A DNA stretch of 15,601 bases from Temnopleurus reevesii (GCA_036244855.1 BQKZ01000265.1:79231-94831), one strand, 5' to 3'. Counted from the stretch's first letter, positions 7,982-15,308 are shown. Program-made: numbers and translations. Notes: a model not told the origin generated them from the letters alone.

Positions 7982-8319
7982 CTTCACTTCCCCCTTATAT
8001 GAATCCATGTAGTCAGTCCAAGTGACGTTATCGAGGCTATGTGACACTGTGTATGAAGATACCCATTGTTTCCAAAATTCCCCTCTACCTTGTGTCACAA
8101 TAGCAGTGATGACGTACGAGAACTCCATGTTGACTAGTAGCCAGGGGTCCCTGTCTGTCTTTTGCGGGGTCCATCCGCTCGGTCCGTTTAATCGCGCCTT
8201 CCAGGGCTCAAGGGTTGTCCCTCGGTAGTCGTAAAAACTGGAAGCAGAGAGGGCGCTATCTGGAATGGCACCATCTTCCAAACCCAGAGGGCGTCCTAGC
8301 GGCTCATCGCAAGGGTTAA
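7982..8319 (-). CDS. F5/8 type C (discoidin) domain 1, N-terminal two-thirds exon
   Basis: This 338-nt exon encodes about 113 residues from VNPCDEPLGRPLGLEDG to the end of strand SLDNVTWTDYMDSYKGEVK. F5/8C landmarks appear in order: the entry cysteine, G-L-E-D-G, I-P-D-S-A-L-S-A-S-S, W-T-P-Q, D-P-W-L-L-V-N-M, V-I-T-A-I-V-T-Q-G-R, W-V-S-S-Y-T-V-S-H-S and W-T-D-Y. The acceptor is TTTTTACCAG (AG at 8321-8320, entry phase 1) and the donor GTTAGT at 7981-7976 (exit phase 0). F5/8C domains bind carbohydrate or phospholipid through loops that cannot be judged here. Unlike the second F5/8C domain of this gene, there is no intron at the W-L-x-V/I-D strand, so this exon equals two exons there. Confidence 0.9.
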
Positions 8320-8402
8320 CTGGTAAAAATAGGAGGTATAACAATAAATGCTTTAAAACATACCAAATGTTTTGGCAATCTTTGGGGACGATTTCCGCTG
8401 AG

Positions 8403-8530
8403 TAATAGAGCCGTACAACGTGTTTTGAACTGAGCGGACACAACAATCACAAACTGGTTCCGATTTGAATTGAATACAACGGAGCATTGAATTGGAGTTT
8501 GACTCGATTTTTCGAAAATAGATTATATCG
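8403..8530. mobile_element. MITE family 2, copy B
   Basis: It matches copies A and C over about 128 bp: AATAGAGCCGTAC, TTGAACTGAGCGGACACAAC, CCGATTTGAATTGAATACAA, GGAGCATTGAATTGG and GATTATATCG at the end. The left terminal repeat seen in copies A and C is not recognisable. It lies about 85 bp upstream of the acceptor of the first F5/8C exon. Confidence 0.65.
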
Positions 8531-8937
8531 TGTTAATGATACTTCTATCGTAGAAATATCAAGGTTTTAGTGTACCTAACTCCAATATCAAATGATGGAC
8601 ATTTCTCAATACGTAAAATTAGCCTTCGCAATTTCGAAAATGTGTCGGCGAATAATTTTCTTCACCGAAATGAACATTAACTGTTTCATGAAATCTAGTA
8701 AGCGGCATCGTCGCTATTATGGCTCGCCGCCATCGCATTCCAGAGAGTGGAGAAAGAAGGAACCATCAACAAAACTTCATTTTCCAAATTGCGCAGTACG
8801 TGCTGGCCTCTTTGTGATCTTGCAACCGACGGAGTTTTGAAACAAGTTTTGTAGATTTGTAACTATAAACGTAGGGATTACCTCGTAATTGATAAATCTC
8901 ATTATTTTGTGCACACTTTTCACGATGAGCACTGGAC

Positions 8938-9192
8938 TGATAATAAAAGAATAACATCTCTAATTTACCCAGGGTAATCACTTTCAGCTGTAATTTGTTC
9001 TTCTTGCGGGCCCTGCAAAACATAAGGTTATTATTACCCTTCTCCATTCTTGAATGCCGAATGCCTGGCAAGAAGGTAGATGGTCCCACTTTTATAAGTC
9101 TTTGGTATGATTCGGCCGGGAATCGATCCCACGAGCTTCCGTTCGGCATGGGACAGGCGCTCTACCATTCAGCCACACATATCCGGACGGAG
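8938..9192 (-). mobile_element. tRNA-derived SINE with LINE-like tail
   Basis: On the minus strand there is box A TGGCTGAATGG (9175-9165), then GTAGAGCGC, and box B GGGATCGATTCCC (9130-9118), spaced as in a tRNA gene. The tRNA-like head is followed by CATACCAAAGACTTATAAAA, then a body with GGGCCCGCAAGAAGAACAAA and TTACCCTGGGTAAATTAGAG, ending in a T/A-rich tail near 8938. Such a composite of tRNA head, body and LINE-type tail is typical of SINEs. It is about 255 bp and looks full-length, and lies in the intron between the SRCR and F5/8C exons. Confidence 0.75.
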
Positions 9193-9339
9193 AGATATCA
9201 TTAAAACAGTCATTCTTTTAGATGATTACAGTAGGTTTGATATCAGGCGAGACAGCTACACTTTGTGTATTTCCCCGAAACCTTGTTTTGTATAGTGCCC
9301 TCTCCATGGCTAGGACAGTACAACTTTAAACTCGCCTAC

Positions 9340-9513
9340 CTTTGCAACACACGACGGCGACGCTTTTATTGTTGGACTCCGTCTCAGAGGGCGCACCGTG
9401 CCAGCATTCCGTTATATTCCTGGGATATCTAGGGCAAGTAGGGGTCACAGAGTAACGAATCATTTCCGGGTCAGAGACGTTAAAGTTATTACCGTCAACG
9501 GTTGCGTACACAC
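9340..9513 (-). CDS. SRCR domain, second-half exon
   Basis: The 174-nt exon (phase 1-1) completes the SRCR domain begun at 10543-10701; the split glycine codon joins as LGFTG-VYATVDG. Recognisable family features are the cysteine before the loop (TPTCPRYP), the I-T-E-C-W-H-G block matching the usual L-x-x-C-x-H-x-G, and a closing VAVVCC matching A-G-V-V-C. The second cysteine of the final pair is unusual. Acceptor AATAG lies at 9518-9514 and donor GTAGGC at 9339-9334. Sequons NVS, NIT and NKS are present. With the preceding exon the domain is about 110 residues, normal for SRCR, but it has fewer canonical cysteines than a group A or B domain. The final K-G/V codon joins the first F5/8C exon in phase. 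Confidence 0.8.
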
Positions 9514-9534
9514 CTATTAACAACAAATAAATAG

Positions 9535-9604
9535 ATGATATAGATGAGAATGTAAATGAATTAATGAACGAATGAATGAATAAATTAATAGATTAATGAA
9601 ATAA
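9535..9604 (+). repeat. Degenerate GATA/AATG simple repeat
   Basis: A run of diverged 4-mer units (GATAGATGATA, then GAATGAATGAATAAATTAAT) just upstream of the SRCR second-half exon on the minus strand. Confidence 0.6.
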
Positions 9605-10536
9605 AAAGGCTGTAACAGTAAAATCTCGATCGATACGTGCACGTACTGGACAAAATCTAAACCAATAAGAAGAAATATTACCATTATCTGAATACGTTTT
9701 GGCCAACAGTTCTGTGGATTATGATGTACAATGTTGGACTCATTATACCAATTATTGAGATGATGCACACTAAAGCAAAGGTTGTATATTACATTCCGAA
9801 GCCAAACTGATATTTTCTATTTTCATAGTTTTTTTAAGGTGGCGCTGCCCCATCACTTAGGGGCCCCCCTCTGTCTCCGTACCTGCAAATAGGGGCCATA
9901 CATGTCCTCTTCACGTTTACACGAGCCGGCGTTTGGGAAATTACCCCTTTAATTAACCCTTGATGTGTAACTGTGTTTGAAAATTTCGAACTAGTATTCA
10001 GGCAAAATAAATCAAAATGAATTTTACCTTGAGCCCCAATCTCAGATCAGTAACCAGTCCATGGGAAATCATGAACTAAAGATTTGCATTTGATCGCAAA
10101 GTCTTTTACGTTACATGCCTCAGGAAGGCACGTACTGAAGCTGCCCTGTCAGCGGCAGATGTTCGCCTCAGCAAAAGAAAACGAAAAGATAGACCCGCTT
10201 TGGCGAAATAATAAAAACAAACAAACAAGCAAGCAAAAGATAGACCCGCTTCGGCAAAAGGGTATTTTTTTCAGAATTTAAGACTTTTTGGGGCTTGTTG
10301 AGTGAGATGCACAATTTTTATTTGCTTTGATTTATTTACGGTATCAAGATAGAAATACAACTTTGACTTTTACATACATAAATAACTACATGCATACTGG
10401 TTTTTTCCTGTCAGCTGGTCGCCGTGACGTTCCAAATAAGATCCTCTTCGAAGTTTACAATCCCATCTTTGTTCCCTCCCGTACAAATTCTAGGTGCCTT
10501 AATTTGTATAAAATCTAAAGAAAATAGAATAGAAAA
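9605..10536. other. Intron within the SRCR domain
   Basis: Apart from the direct repeat at 10184-10259 I see no feature. The small frames at 9517-9768 (minus) and 10084-10281 (plus) lack domain or splice support. Confidence 0.5.
10184..10259 (+). repeat. Short direct repeat pair (~24 bp)
   Basis: AAAAGATAGACCCGCTTTGG, then CGAAA (10184-10208), and AAAAGATAGACCCGCTTCGG, then CAAAA (10235-10259) flank a short A/C-rich spacer of AAAC/AAGC units. This is likely a replication-slippage duplication. Confidence 0.7.
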
Positions 10537-10542
10537 CCAAAC

Positions 10543-10701
10543 CTGTGAATCCTAAATAGCGGCAGACGCGTCGAGAATCGTTTTGGGACCAATTCGTCTG
10601 ATTAATTATCATGTATGCTGTAGGATCAGAGCGAGAGGCAATTCCAATAATTCCTTCACTGTCACTTCCTCCAAAAAGTTTTATGGAACCCAGGTGGGAA
10701 T
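10543..10701 (-). CDS. SRCR domain, first-half exon
   Basis: This 159-nt exon (phase 1-1) translates to the N-terminal half of a scavenger receptor cysteine-rich domain. The opening beta strand IKLFGGSDSEGIIGI matches the family pattern V-R-L-V-G-G, and the conserved block NDSRRVCRYLGFTG matches N-D-A-x-V-V-C-R-Q-L-G-F. The acceptor is TTTTTAG and the donor GTTTGG (10542-10537), the latter a weak match. The usual first cysteine (family motif G-T-V-C-D-D) is missing: the sequence has MIINQTNW there, so one canonical disulfide cannot form. Three sequons (NQT, NWS, NDS) overlap this region. SRCR domains bind proteins and microbial ligands in animals; the ligand here is unknown. The domain continues in the exon at 9340-9513. 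Confidence 0.82.
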
Positions 10702-10797
10702 CTAAAAAGAAAAAAATAATAATTCAAGGTTTATTTTAATATATATATATAAAATAAGCATTGACCGATGTAAATTAGACAAGCAATTCAAGGATTA

Positions 10798-10935
10798 CAG
10801 ATAAATAATGGAATGCCAATGATTATATAAATAAAAATAATAACAATAAATGATGATAATTATAATGATATTACTAATAATAACAACAACAAAAATTATA
10901 CAATAACATTAACAATAATGATAATGATAATAATG
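10798..10935 (+). repeat. Imperfect AAT/GAT triplet tract
   Basis: Interrupted AAT, GAT and AAC triplets downstream of the EGF exon on the minus strand. A short (TA)n run lies nearby at 10739-10751. Confidence 0.75.
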
Positions 10936-10960
10936 AAAACCTATGGCTATGAATACTCAC

Positions 10961-11065
10961 CATATTCGCATATATTTCCTCTGAATCCGTCTGGGCATGC
11001 GCACTCGAAGTCTGGGGCCACATCCGTACAATTCCCTCCATTCGTACAGGGATTAGAAGCACAAG
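10961..11065 (-). CDS. EGF-like domain exon
   Basis: The 105-nt exon encodes one complete EGF-like module. Its six cysteines are spaced C-x4-C-x5-C-x8-C-x1-C-x8-C, beginning CASNPCTNGGNC and ending CPDGFRGNICEY. The Asp and Asn/Glu residues of calcium-binding EGF modules are absent before the first cysteine, so it is probably the non-calcium type. The acceptor is TTTTTTTCAG just above 11065 and the donor is GTGAGT at 10960-10955. Both ends are phase 1, the usual arrangement for EGF exons that spread by exon shuffling. Joined to the next exon it reads CEYD followed by the SRCR start. A long (AAT/GAT)n microsatellite begins only about 10 bp upstream of the acceptor. The family call is secure; the ligand is unknown. 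Confidence 0.9.
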
Positions 11066-11070
11066 CTGAA

Positions 11071-11202
11071 AAAAATAATAATGATAATTATAATCATGGT
11101 AGTAAATATTATAATAATAATCATAATAATGATAATGATGATGATGATAATAATAATAATAATAATAATAATAATATTAATAATGATAGTAATATAATAA
11201 TA

Positions 11203-11262
<60 letters not shown>

Positions 11263-11292
11263 GTAATAGTAATAATAATAATGATAATAATA
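11071..11292 (+). repeat. Long (AAT)n/(GAT)n microsatellite
   Basis: About 220 bp, including an almost pure AAT run at 11200-11262. It starts just upstream of the EGF exon acceptor and ends at TAGGATTTCCCGGCCAAG, a unique motif repeated in reverse at 12340-12360. Confidence 0.95.
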
Positions 11293-11309
11293 TAGGATTT
11301 CCCGGCCAA

Positions 11310-12335
11310 GTTCACGCAATTATCATTTGAATTAATACCTATGCCATTTGAATGAGTGTAGATCGGTTTTGCCGTGTAAATTGTCATTGAATTTTTGTAT
11401 TTTTACAGACGATTTATTAGTTTTGTCGAAGATTTATGAGCTCTTTTCATTCAATGTAGAAACGAGCCAGTTAGCATTCAAAATAGTCAGTGATCATTGA
11501 AGCGTCATTTTTAGCTTTTAGATTCTGAAAGGTATCATTCAAGTTAAGAGACCAGGTTGATAACGCGGGGAATGCAGGAGAAGTAAACAATTATGAGTAT
11601 GTTCTGAATCTTAACTAGGAAGGGGAGTACAAATATGAATTCTGCACAATTATTTTTTTTTATCAATAGCATACATTTCTTTTATTTGCTCACAATTGAA
11701 TCACCGTCAACTATTTGTTACATAATCACATTATGTATTCCCTTCATTCCCTCATGATTTAAAATGGAATTATGATGGAAATGAGGAATTATATATGGCA
11801 GGTAATTGCTTTTCCTTTCAGTTTATTTAATGAATGAATGAATTTGATATTTATATTTATTTTAAACTGACCATTATAATTGATAAAAAAAGAATTAATC
11901 ACATAATGCATGGTAATAATAATAAAAGCCTAAACAAATACACACACACATAAAAAGAAATCTGAAGATTAAGAAACAATAAGAATGCAACAATCTGATA
12001 TAGATCTTTAAAAAGAATTCAATAAAAAATCCCATGAACACTGTAAAGATACCTACAATCAATTTAAAATGCAAATTGTGTTAACTCGATTGCTATAAAT
12101 GAAATTGAATGATAAGATCATGCCGTCGCGGCAACCGAAATCCGGTTTGTGCTAAATGAAATGACCGCTTCGCGAAAAAAGCGTAATTTCTATGAATTAG
12201 AACGAAACTATCACTCAATCGAATGAAAATTCTGTACATTTGTAAGAAAGAAAAAGGAATATGAAACAGTTATATCCGCAGATGCGCAGAATTTATCGAA
12301 TTTAACATGAAGGATAACTAACAGTAATGCTATAT
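11310..12335. other. Interior between two mirrored microsatellites
   Basis: About 1 kb of AT-rich sequence in the intron upstream of the EGF exon. It includes a GC-richer stretch at about 12120-12185 (GCCGTCGCGGCAACCGAAAT, CCGCTTCGCGAAAAAAGCG) with a TTCGCGAA centre. No exon or known repeat was recognised; it may be the body of an element whose ends are the mirrored GGCCGG motifs. Confidence 0.4.
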
Positions 12336-12358
12336 TCGCGATTTTGGCCGGAAAATCC

Positions 12359-12497
12359 TACAATAATAATAATAATGATAATTATGATAACAATAGTAAT
12401 AGTAATAATGATAATTATATAAATGATGATGATAATAATAATAATGATGATGATAATCATGATAATACTAATAATAATGATAACAATATTAATAAAA

Positions 12498-12536
<39 letters not shown>

Positions 12537-12568
12537 GTAAAAATAATAATAATGATAATAATAATTTC
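12359..12568 (+). repeat. (AAT)n/(GAT)n microsatellite
   Basis: About 210 bp of AAT/GAT triplets beginning right after TTTTGGCCGGAAAATCCTAC, the reverse of the motif next to the microsatellite at 11071-11292. The long Asn-rich frame here is not a gene. Confidence 0.95.
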
Positions 12569-12919
12569 TTGACATACGTCATATCACGTTACTAAATATT
12601 GCCAATATGCATGAAAATAATTATTGAGGGATATCATTGAAATATTCTTATCCTTCTTATTTAATGTCAGATTTGTCTCAAACTTTCTTTATTGATCTGC
12701 TCGTTCGATTTTTTTTGCTATTAATCAAAATAATATAATTCTGGACCACACCCAGTCTTTAAAGTAATTAATGTTTATACAATAAGGGCAATACACCATG
12801 ATCTATAAAACGATTGTAAAGTGTTGCTAATTCTGTAAGAATCCCCCCCCCCAAAAAAAACAACATTTTAAATTCTTCAATCAGTAGTTGTGTGGACAGT
12901 ATTTTGTTCAACGTTAAAT

Positions 12920-13325
12920 AGAAATAATAATAGCGCCTAATATCACTTTTGTAAGAAGTATCTAAGCATACGCCAGTGCAAATAGCATTTCAATGAATAA
13001 GTATTCCTGCAAGGCGCCTCATCTGGGTTGAGTGAAGCATAATGTGGATGAATTTCTTGTTGAAAATACGATACAGACTATTTTCTAAAAATAAAGTCAT
13101 TCAATGCACAATAGATCCGTCCGCCGTGAATTGAACTGTGCAGATGCAACAATCATAAGCCGTTTCCGAAATGAATAACATTACAAAGGAGCATTGAATT
13201 GGTGCTCGACTTAATTTTACGGAAATAGTTTATATCGTGTTTGAATTAAACTTACATCATGGATGGAACTCGAATCTACGAATTTCTGGTTGAAAGGCGA
13301 GAATTAGAACAAACTCACCACGACG
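12920..13325 (-). mobile_element. tRNA-derived SINE-like repeat (copy 2), interrupted by a MITE
   Basis: Segments 12920-13068 and about 13241-13325 together match copy 1. The first includes GGGTTGAGTG and AATGTGGATGAATTTCTT. The second includes the tRNA-like part, with CATGGATGGAACTCGAA as a decayed box B and CTCACCACG at the 5' end. The intervening 13069-13240 belongs to a different repeat family (see that entry), so the SINE was inserted first. It lies in the intron just downstream of the linker exon. Confidence 0.55.
13069..13240. mobile_element. MITE family 2, copy C, inserted into a SINE
   Basis: This is the only contiguous copy, about 170 bp. Its ends are inverted repeats with gaps. 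The left reads CGATACAGACTATTTTC then TAAAAATAAAGTC; the right, reversed, reads CGATATAAACTATTTCC then GTAAAATTAAGTC. Sub-terminal ATTCAATGC is also mirrored. The SINE flanks on both sides resume their own alignment with copy 1 at 245-463, which fixes the insertion boundaries within a few bases. No clear target duplication was seen. Confidence 0.65.
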
Positions 13326-13386
13326 CTTCCAGAAAAGGGGCAAAATTGCATTTTTTTTTCCAAGTGTGAATATATTAATTACTTAC

Positions 13387-13446
13387 CCGGTGCTGGCGTT
13401 GAAGATGCAACCTGTGTTGTGGGCATTAGTTTGTCTGGTTGTTTAT
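13387..13446 (-). CDS. Exon encoding a Thr/Pro/Ser-rich linker of the mosaic gene
   Basis: This small 60-nt exon has a pyrimidine-rich acceptor ending TTCAG just upstream (13449-13447) and a consensus GTAAGT donor at 13386-13381. Read in phase 1 it gives about 20 residues, including MPTTQVASSTPAPG, a low-complexity Thr/Ser/Pro stretch typical of O-glycosylated spacers. It has no domain of its own. The phase 1-1 ends fit directly onto the phase 1 EGF exon 2.3 kb downstream, giving an Ala codon at the join. Support is the splice signals, the phase match and the composition; because it is short, a chance match cannot be excluded. It is the most upstream exon I can find, so the start of the gene lies beyond the window or in exons I did not recognise. 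Confidence 0.5.
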
Positions 13447-13698
13447 CTGAATGTGTTAAAGTGAAAATTCAACCAATAGGCATGATTAAAGCCCAAATAA
13501 AGTTTTGGCAAAGATTAGAAAATATGATTTTACGGGATGTTTATCATGACTTACATAATTATCTTACACACATTTCAACTAACCATGCAATTCATTGTCA
13601 GTGCATAATTAGAATCACCTTTGAAAAAAAAAATACAATTGAATATGATAAAAGTACAATTGTACAATAGAATATTTGTTTGTATTTATGTGCTTAAA

Positions 13699-13740
13699 CT
13701 GCTCACAGCCTACAGCTGTAAATTAATAAATAAATGAATA
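13699..13740 (+). repeat. Retroposon-tail-like repeat, inverted mate at 14521
   Basis: CACAGCCTACAGCTGTAAAT followed by TAATAAATAAATGAATA. The same sequence is found in reverse at 14521-14563. The (TAAA)n-like ending suggests a retroposon 3' tail; as an inverted pair it could also be the ends of one element of about 865 bp. Confidence 0.55.
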
Positions 13741-13760
13741 CATTATTAGAAATGCTTGTG

Positions 13761-13786
13761 TTTTTTTTTTTTTTTGGGGGGGGGGG
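13761..13786 (+). repeat. T15-G11 homopolymer pair
   Basis: Fifteen T followed by eleven G. A reversed counterpart C10-A8 is at 12843-12860. Lengths are likely to be sequencing-error prone. Confidence 0.9.
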
Positions 13787-13843
13787 CGACCAATCTGAAA
13801 TCCTCCTTGTGTGAATTCTGTAATGGTAATTATTTCAAGATAA

Positions 13844-13973
13844 TGCCCCGGTCACGTAGGACCCCGGAAGCAACACGACTCACCCCGTCCATTTGTTAAT
13901 TCACAGTTAACCGCCTCCGAACAACGAGTCGGGGTGAATCGTGTTGCTTCCGGGGTCCTATGTGACCGGGGCT
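13844..13973. mobile_element. Palindromic MITE, GCCCCGGTCAC family, copy 2
   Basis: A 130-bp near-perfect foldback. It starts TGCCCCGGTCACGTAGGACC and ends GGTCCTATGTGACCGGGGCT, with about 58-bp arms around ATTCACAGTTAACCGCC. It is flanked by TAA at 13841-13843 and 13974-13976, a 3-bp target duplication of the kind known for PIF/Harbinger elements. The superfamily assignment is inference, since no transposase is present. Confidence 0.85.
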
Positions 13974-14269
13974 TAAACGTTGTTCCATTGCCATGAAGAC
14001 CCTTTTCACTTCTTATTAATTAGTATAATGCGTTCGGCTAATACAGATAAGTAATCATCTCTCGATATATTAAAAGTCAAGGTCTCTTCCTCTAAGAGTG
14101 TGGAGCAGTGGAGAAGTAATCGAAATCTAATAACAATTCTATAGATTCAATACTCGCATAATAATTAACTAAATTAACTTGAGGATGCAAACCTTGGGGA
14201 GAAGGTGCACACTGTCGTAGAACTCTACGCGTTCCAATAGTGCACCCTTTTGATGAATATGTATGCTGA

Positions 14270-14399
14270 GGCCCCGGTCACAAAAAGCCCCGGAAGCAAC
14301 ACGATTCAACATCACTCTTTGTTCGCAGGCAGTTAACTGTGAATTAACAAAGAGTCGTGTTGAATCGTGTTGCTTCCGGGGCTATATGTGACCGGGGCC
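14270..14399. mobile_element. Palindromic MITE, GCCCCGGTCAC family, copy 3
   Basis: A 130-bp foldback starting GGCCCCGGTCACAAAAAGCC and ending GGCTATATGTGACCGGGGCC, with the asymmetric centre (GTTAACTGTGAATTAAC) inverted relative to copy 2. The flanking trinucleotides are TGA and TTA, so the target duplication is imperfect or the boundary has mutated. It lies only about 300 bp from copy 2 in the opposite orientation. Confidence 0.85.
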
Positions 14400-14520
14400 T
14401 TAGCAACAAAAGAGGTACATAGAGGGAACCAACTACCGAAAAAAGTGCAATATTGTACCTTTTGACAGCATTAAGCCGACACTGTGTAATATTATTGAGT
14501 AATTTCTTGATATCTTTTAT

Positions 14521-14563
14521 CTATTTATTTATTTATTCATTTACAGCTGTAGGCTGTGGGCAG
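14521..14563 (-). repeat. Retroposon-tail-like repeat, inverted mate of 13699-13740
   Basis: On the minus strand it reads CTGCCCACAGCCTACAGCTG followed by TAAATGAATAAATAAATAAATA, differing from its mate at only about three positions. Both palindromic MITE copies (13844 and 14270) lie between the two. Confidence 0.55.
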
Positions 14564-14938
14564 TATTGTCACATAGATATAAAAAAATATGCTATTGTAT
14601 AATTATACCAAAGCACTTTTTGTCCAAAGGTGTTTCTTATTATGCACTCACTCCCACGACTATTAAATGCATTTCTTGGTTTGTTGATTATCGGAATTGT
14701 CATTGTCTTCATGCAACAATACCCTTTTGTTCCCGTCACTGCAATTCGTGAAAACACCGATGGGTTGATTTTAGTTTCAATAGGCTATTTGAGTTAGCAA
14801 ATGCAAAGTTTGTGTAAAAAATTGTTCTAGATGTTTGCCCGAGATTTGCCAGAAATAGCAACAAATCATATATGCAAACTCGATTCCAAGTATTGGAATT
14901 CAATTGATACAAATACTTGGTAACTAGATTTGGTGTCC

Positions 14939-15119
14939 AGGGGCCAATTGCACGAAATAACTTAGCTATCGTCTTCATGCTAAGGCGTCTTAAGCTCTTA
15001 TGCCATCCTCTTAACATAGTCGTATCAACGCTAATGTCTATGTTACGAGGGTGGTACAATAAGTCAAGAGTCTCAGCAAGAAGAGGACAGCTAAGACCAT
15101 TTCGAGCAATCGGCTCCAG
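14939..15119. mobile_element. 181-bp foldback MITE
   Basis: The left arm GGGGCCAATTGCACGAAATA with ACTTAGCTATCGTCTTC mirrors the right arm, reversed: GGAGCCGATTGCTCGAAATG with GTCTTAGCTGTCCTCTTC. The arms run about 80 bp to a centre AACATAGTCG...CTATGTT (about 15016-15045). TCCAG occurs at both edges (14935-14939, 15116-15120) and might be the target duplication, though it overlaps the ends. Confidence 0.7.
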
Positions 15120-15198
15120 AATTCGCATGAATTTGAATCCCTTCTTTACCAGCCTATTAAAATCGATTTGGTCATTTTTGTTCGTATTTGTACAACCG

Positions 15199-15308
15199 TC
15201 CCCAGTGGCGCAATAGGTTAGCGCGCTGTACTTATAGATAGTACCCAGCGACCGACTGGCTACCCTGTAGGCATGCGGAGGTTGTGAGTTCGAGCCTCAC
15301 CTGGGGAA
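15199..15308 (+). tRNA. tRNA-Ile (anticodon UAU) with 36-nt intron
   Basis: Acceptor TCCCCAG (15199-15205) pairs with CTGGGGA (15301-15307), with discriminator A at 15308. The D arm is GCGC...GCGC around AATAGGTTA. The anticodon stem CTGTA pairs with TGCGG (15274-15278) using G-U pairs. The loop is CTTATA plus A, with anticodon TAT at 15233-15235. An intron occupies 15237-15272, directly after position 37, the canonical site. The T arm is GTGAG/CTCAC with loop TTCGAGC. Box A (from 15206) and box B (15287-15297) are intact. A T4 and then a T6 run at 15321-15331 can end Pol III transcription. This tRNA reads AUA codons, and animal tRNA-Ile(UAU) genes normally carry an intron here. CCA is not encoded. 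It looks functional. Confidence 0.92.

Larger units (their letters stand above)
853..13446 (-). other. Split gene for a mosaic EGF/SRCR/F5-8C extracellular protein (8 internal exons; both ends missing)
   Basis: Eight minus-strand exons were found by domain recognition and then bounded by AG/GT splice signals. Lengths in transcript order are 60, 105, 159, 174, 338, 166, 206 and 150 nt. Junction phases are 1,1,1,1,0,1,0 and every one matches across its intron, which is unlikely by chance. The product runs Thr/Pro linker, EGF, SRCR, F5/8C, F5/8C. All are extracellular modules, and the exons hold many N-X-S/T sequons (NQT, NWS, NDS, NVS, NIT, NKS, NVT, NLT, NST), which suggests a secreted or membrane-anchored glycoprotein. 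Similar module sets in invertebrates serve adhesion or pattern recognition, but that role is inferred here. No start codon, signal peptide, transmembrane segment, polyadenylation signal or promoter for this gene is visible, so the gene extends beyond both ends. Exons I failed to see may exist. Confidence 0.85.

Noticed and set aside
8022..8228. 68-residue plus-strand frame
   Set aside because: Shadow of the F5/8C domain 1 exon on the minus strand.
9118..9175. Functional tRNA gene on the minus strand
   Set aside because: Box A and box B are good, but acceptor and anticodon stems do not pair and a SINE body and tail follow, so it is a SINE head.
8592..9295. Several frames of 62-127 residues on both strands
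   Set aside because: They overlap a tRNA-derived SINE and unique intron; no domain similarity or splice logic.
10874..11062. 62-residue minus-strand frame across the EGF exon
   Set aside because: Wrong frame; the EGF reading is offset and bounded by splice sites at 11065 and 10961.
11053..11387. Poly-Tyr and poly-Ile frames
   Set aside because: Translation of triplet repeats; no domain or splice support.
12344..12595. Asn-rich 83-residue frame
   Set aside because: Microsatellite translation only.
13419..13670. 83-residue plus-strand frame
   Set aside because: Begins opposite the linker exon and has no recognisable domain; the minus strand there has better splice evidence.
13844..14399. 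CRISPR-like pair of repeats
   Set aside because: The repeats are 130-bp palindromes in opposite orientation with target-site-like flanks in an animal genome; these are MITEs.
14736..15216. Two overlapping frames of 130 and 99 residues on opposite strands with similar peptides
   Set aside because: The similarity arises because the DNA is a foldback palindrome (14939-15119); no known domain.
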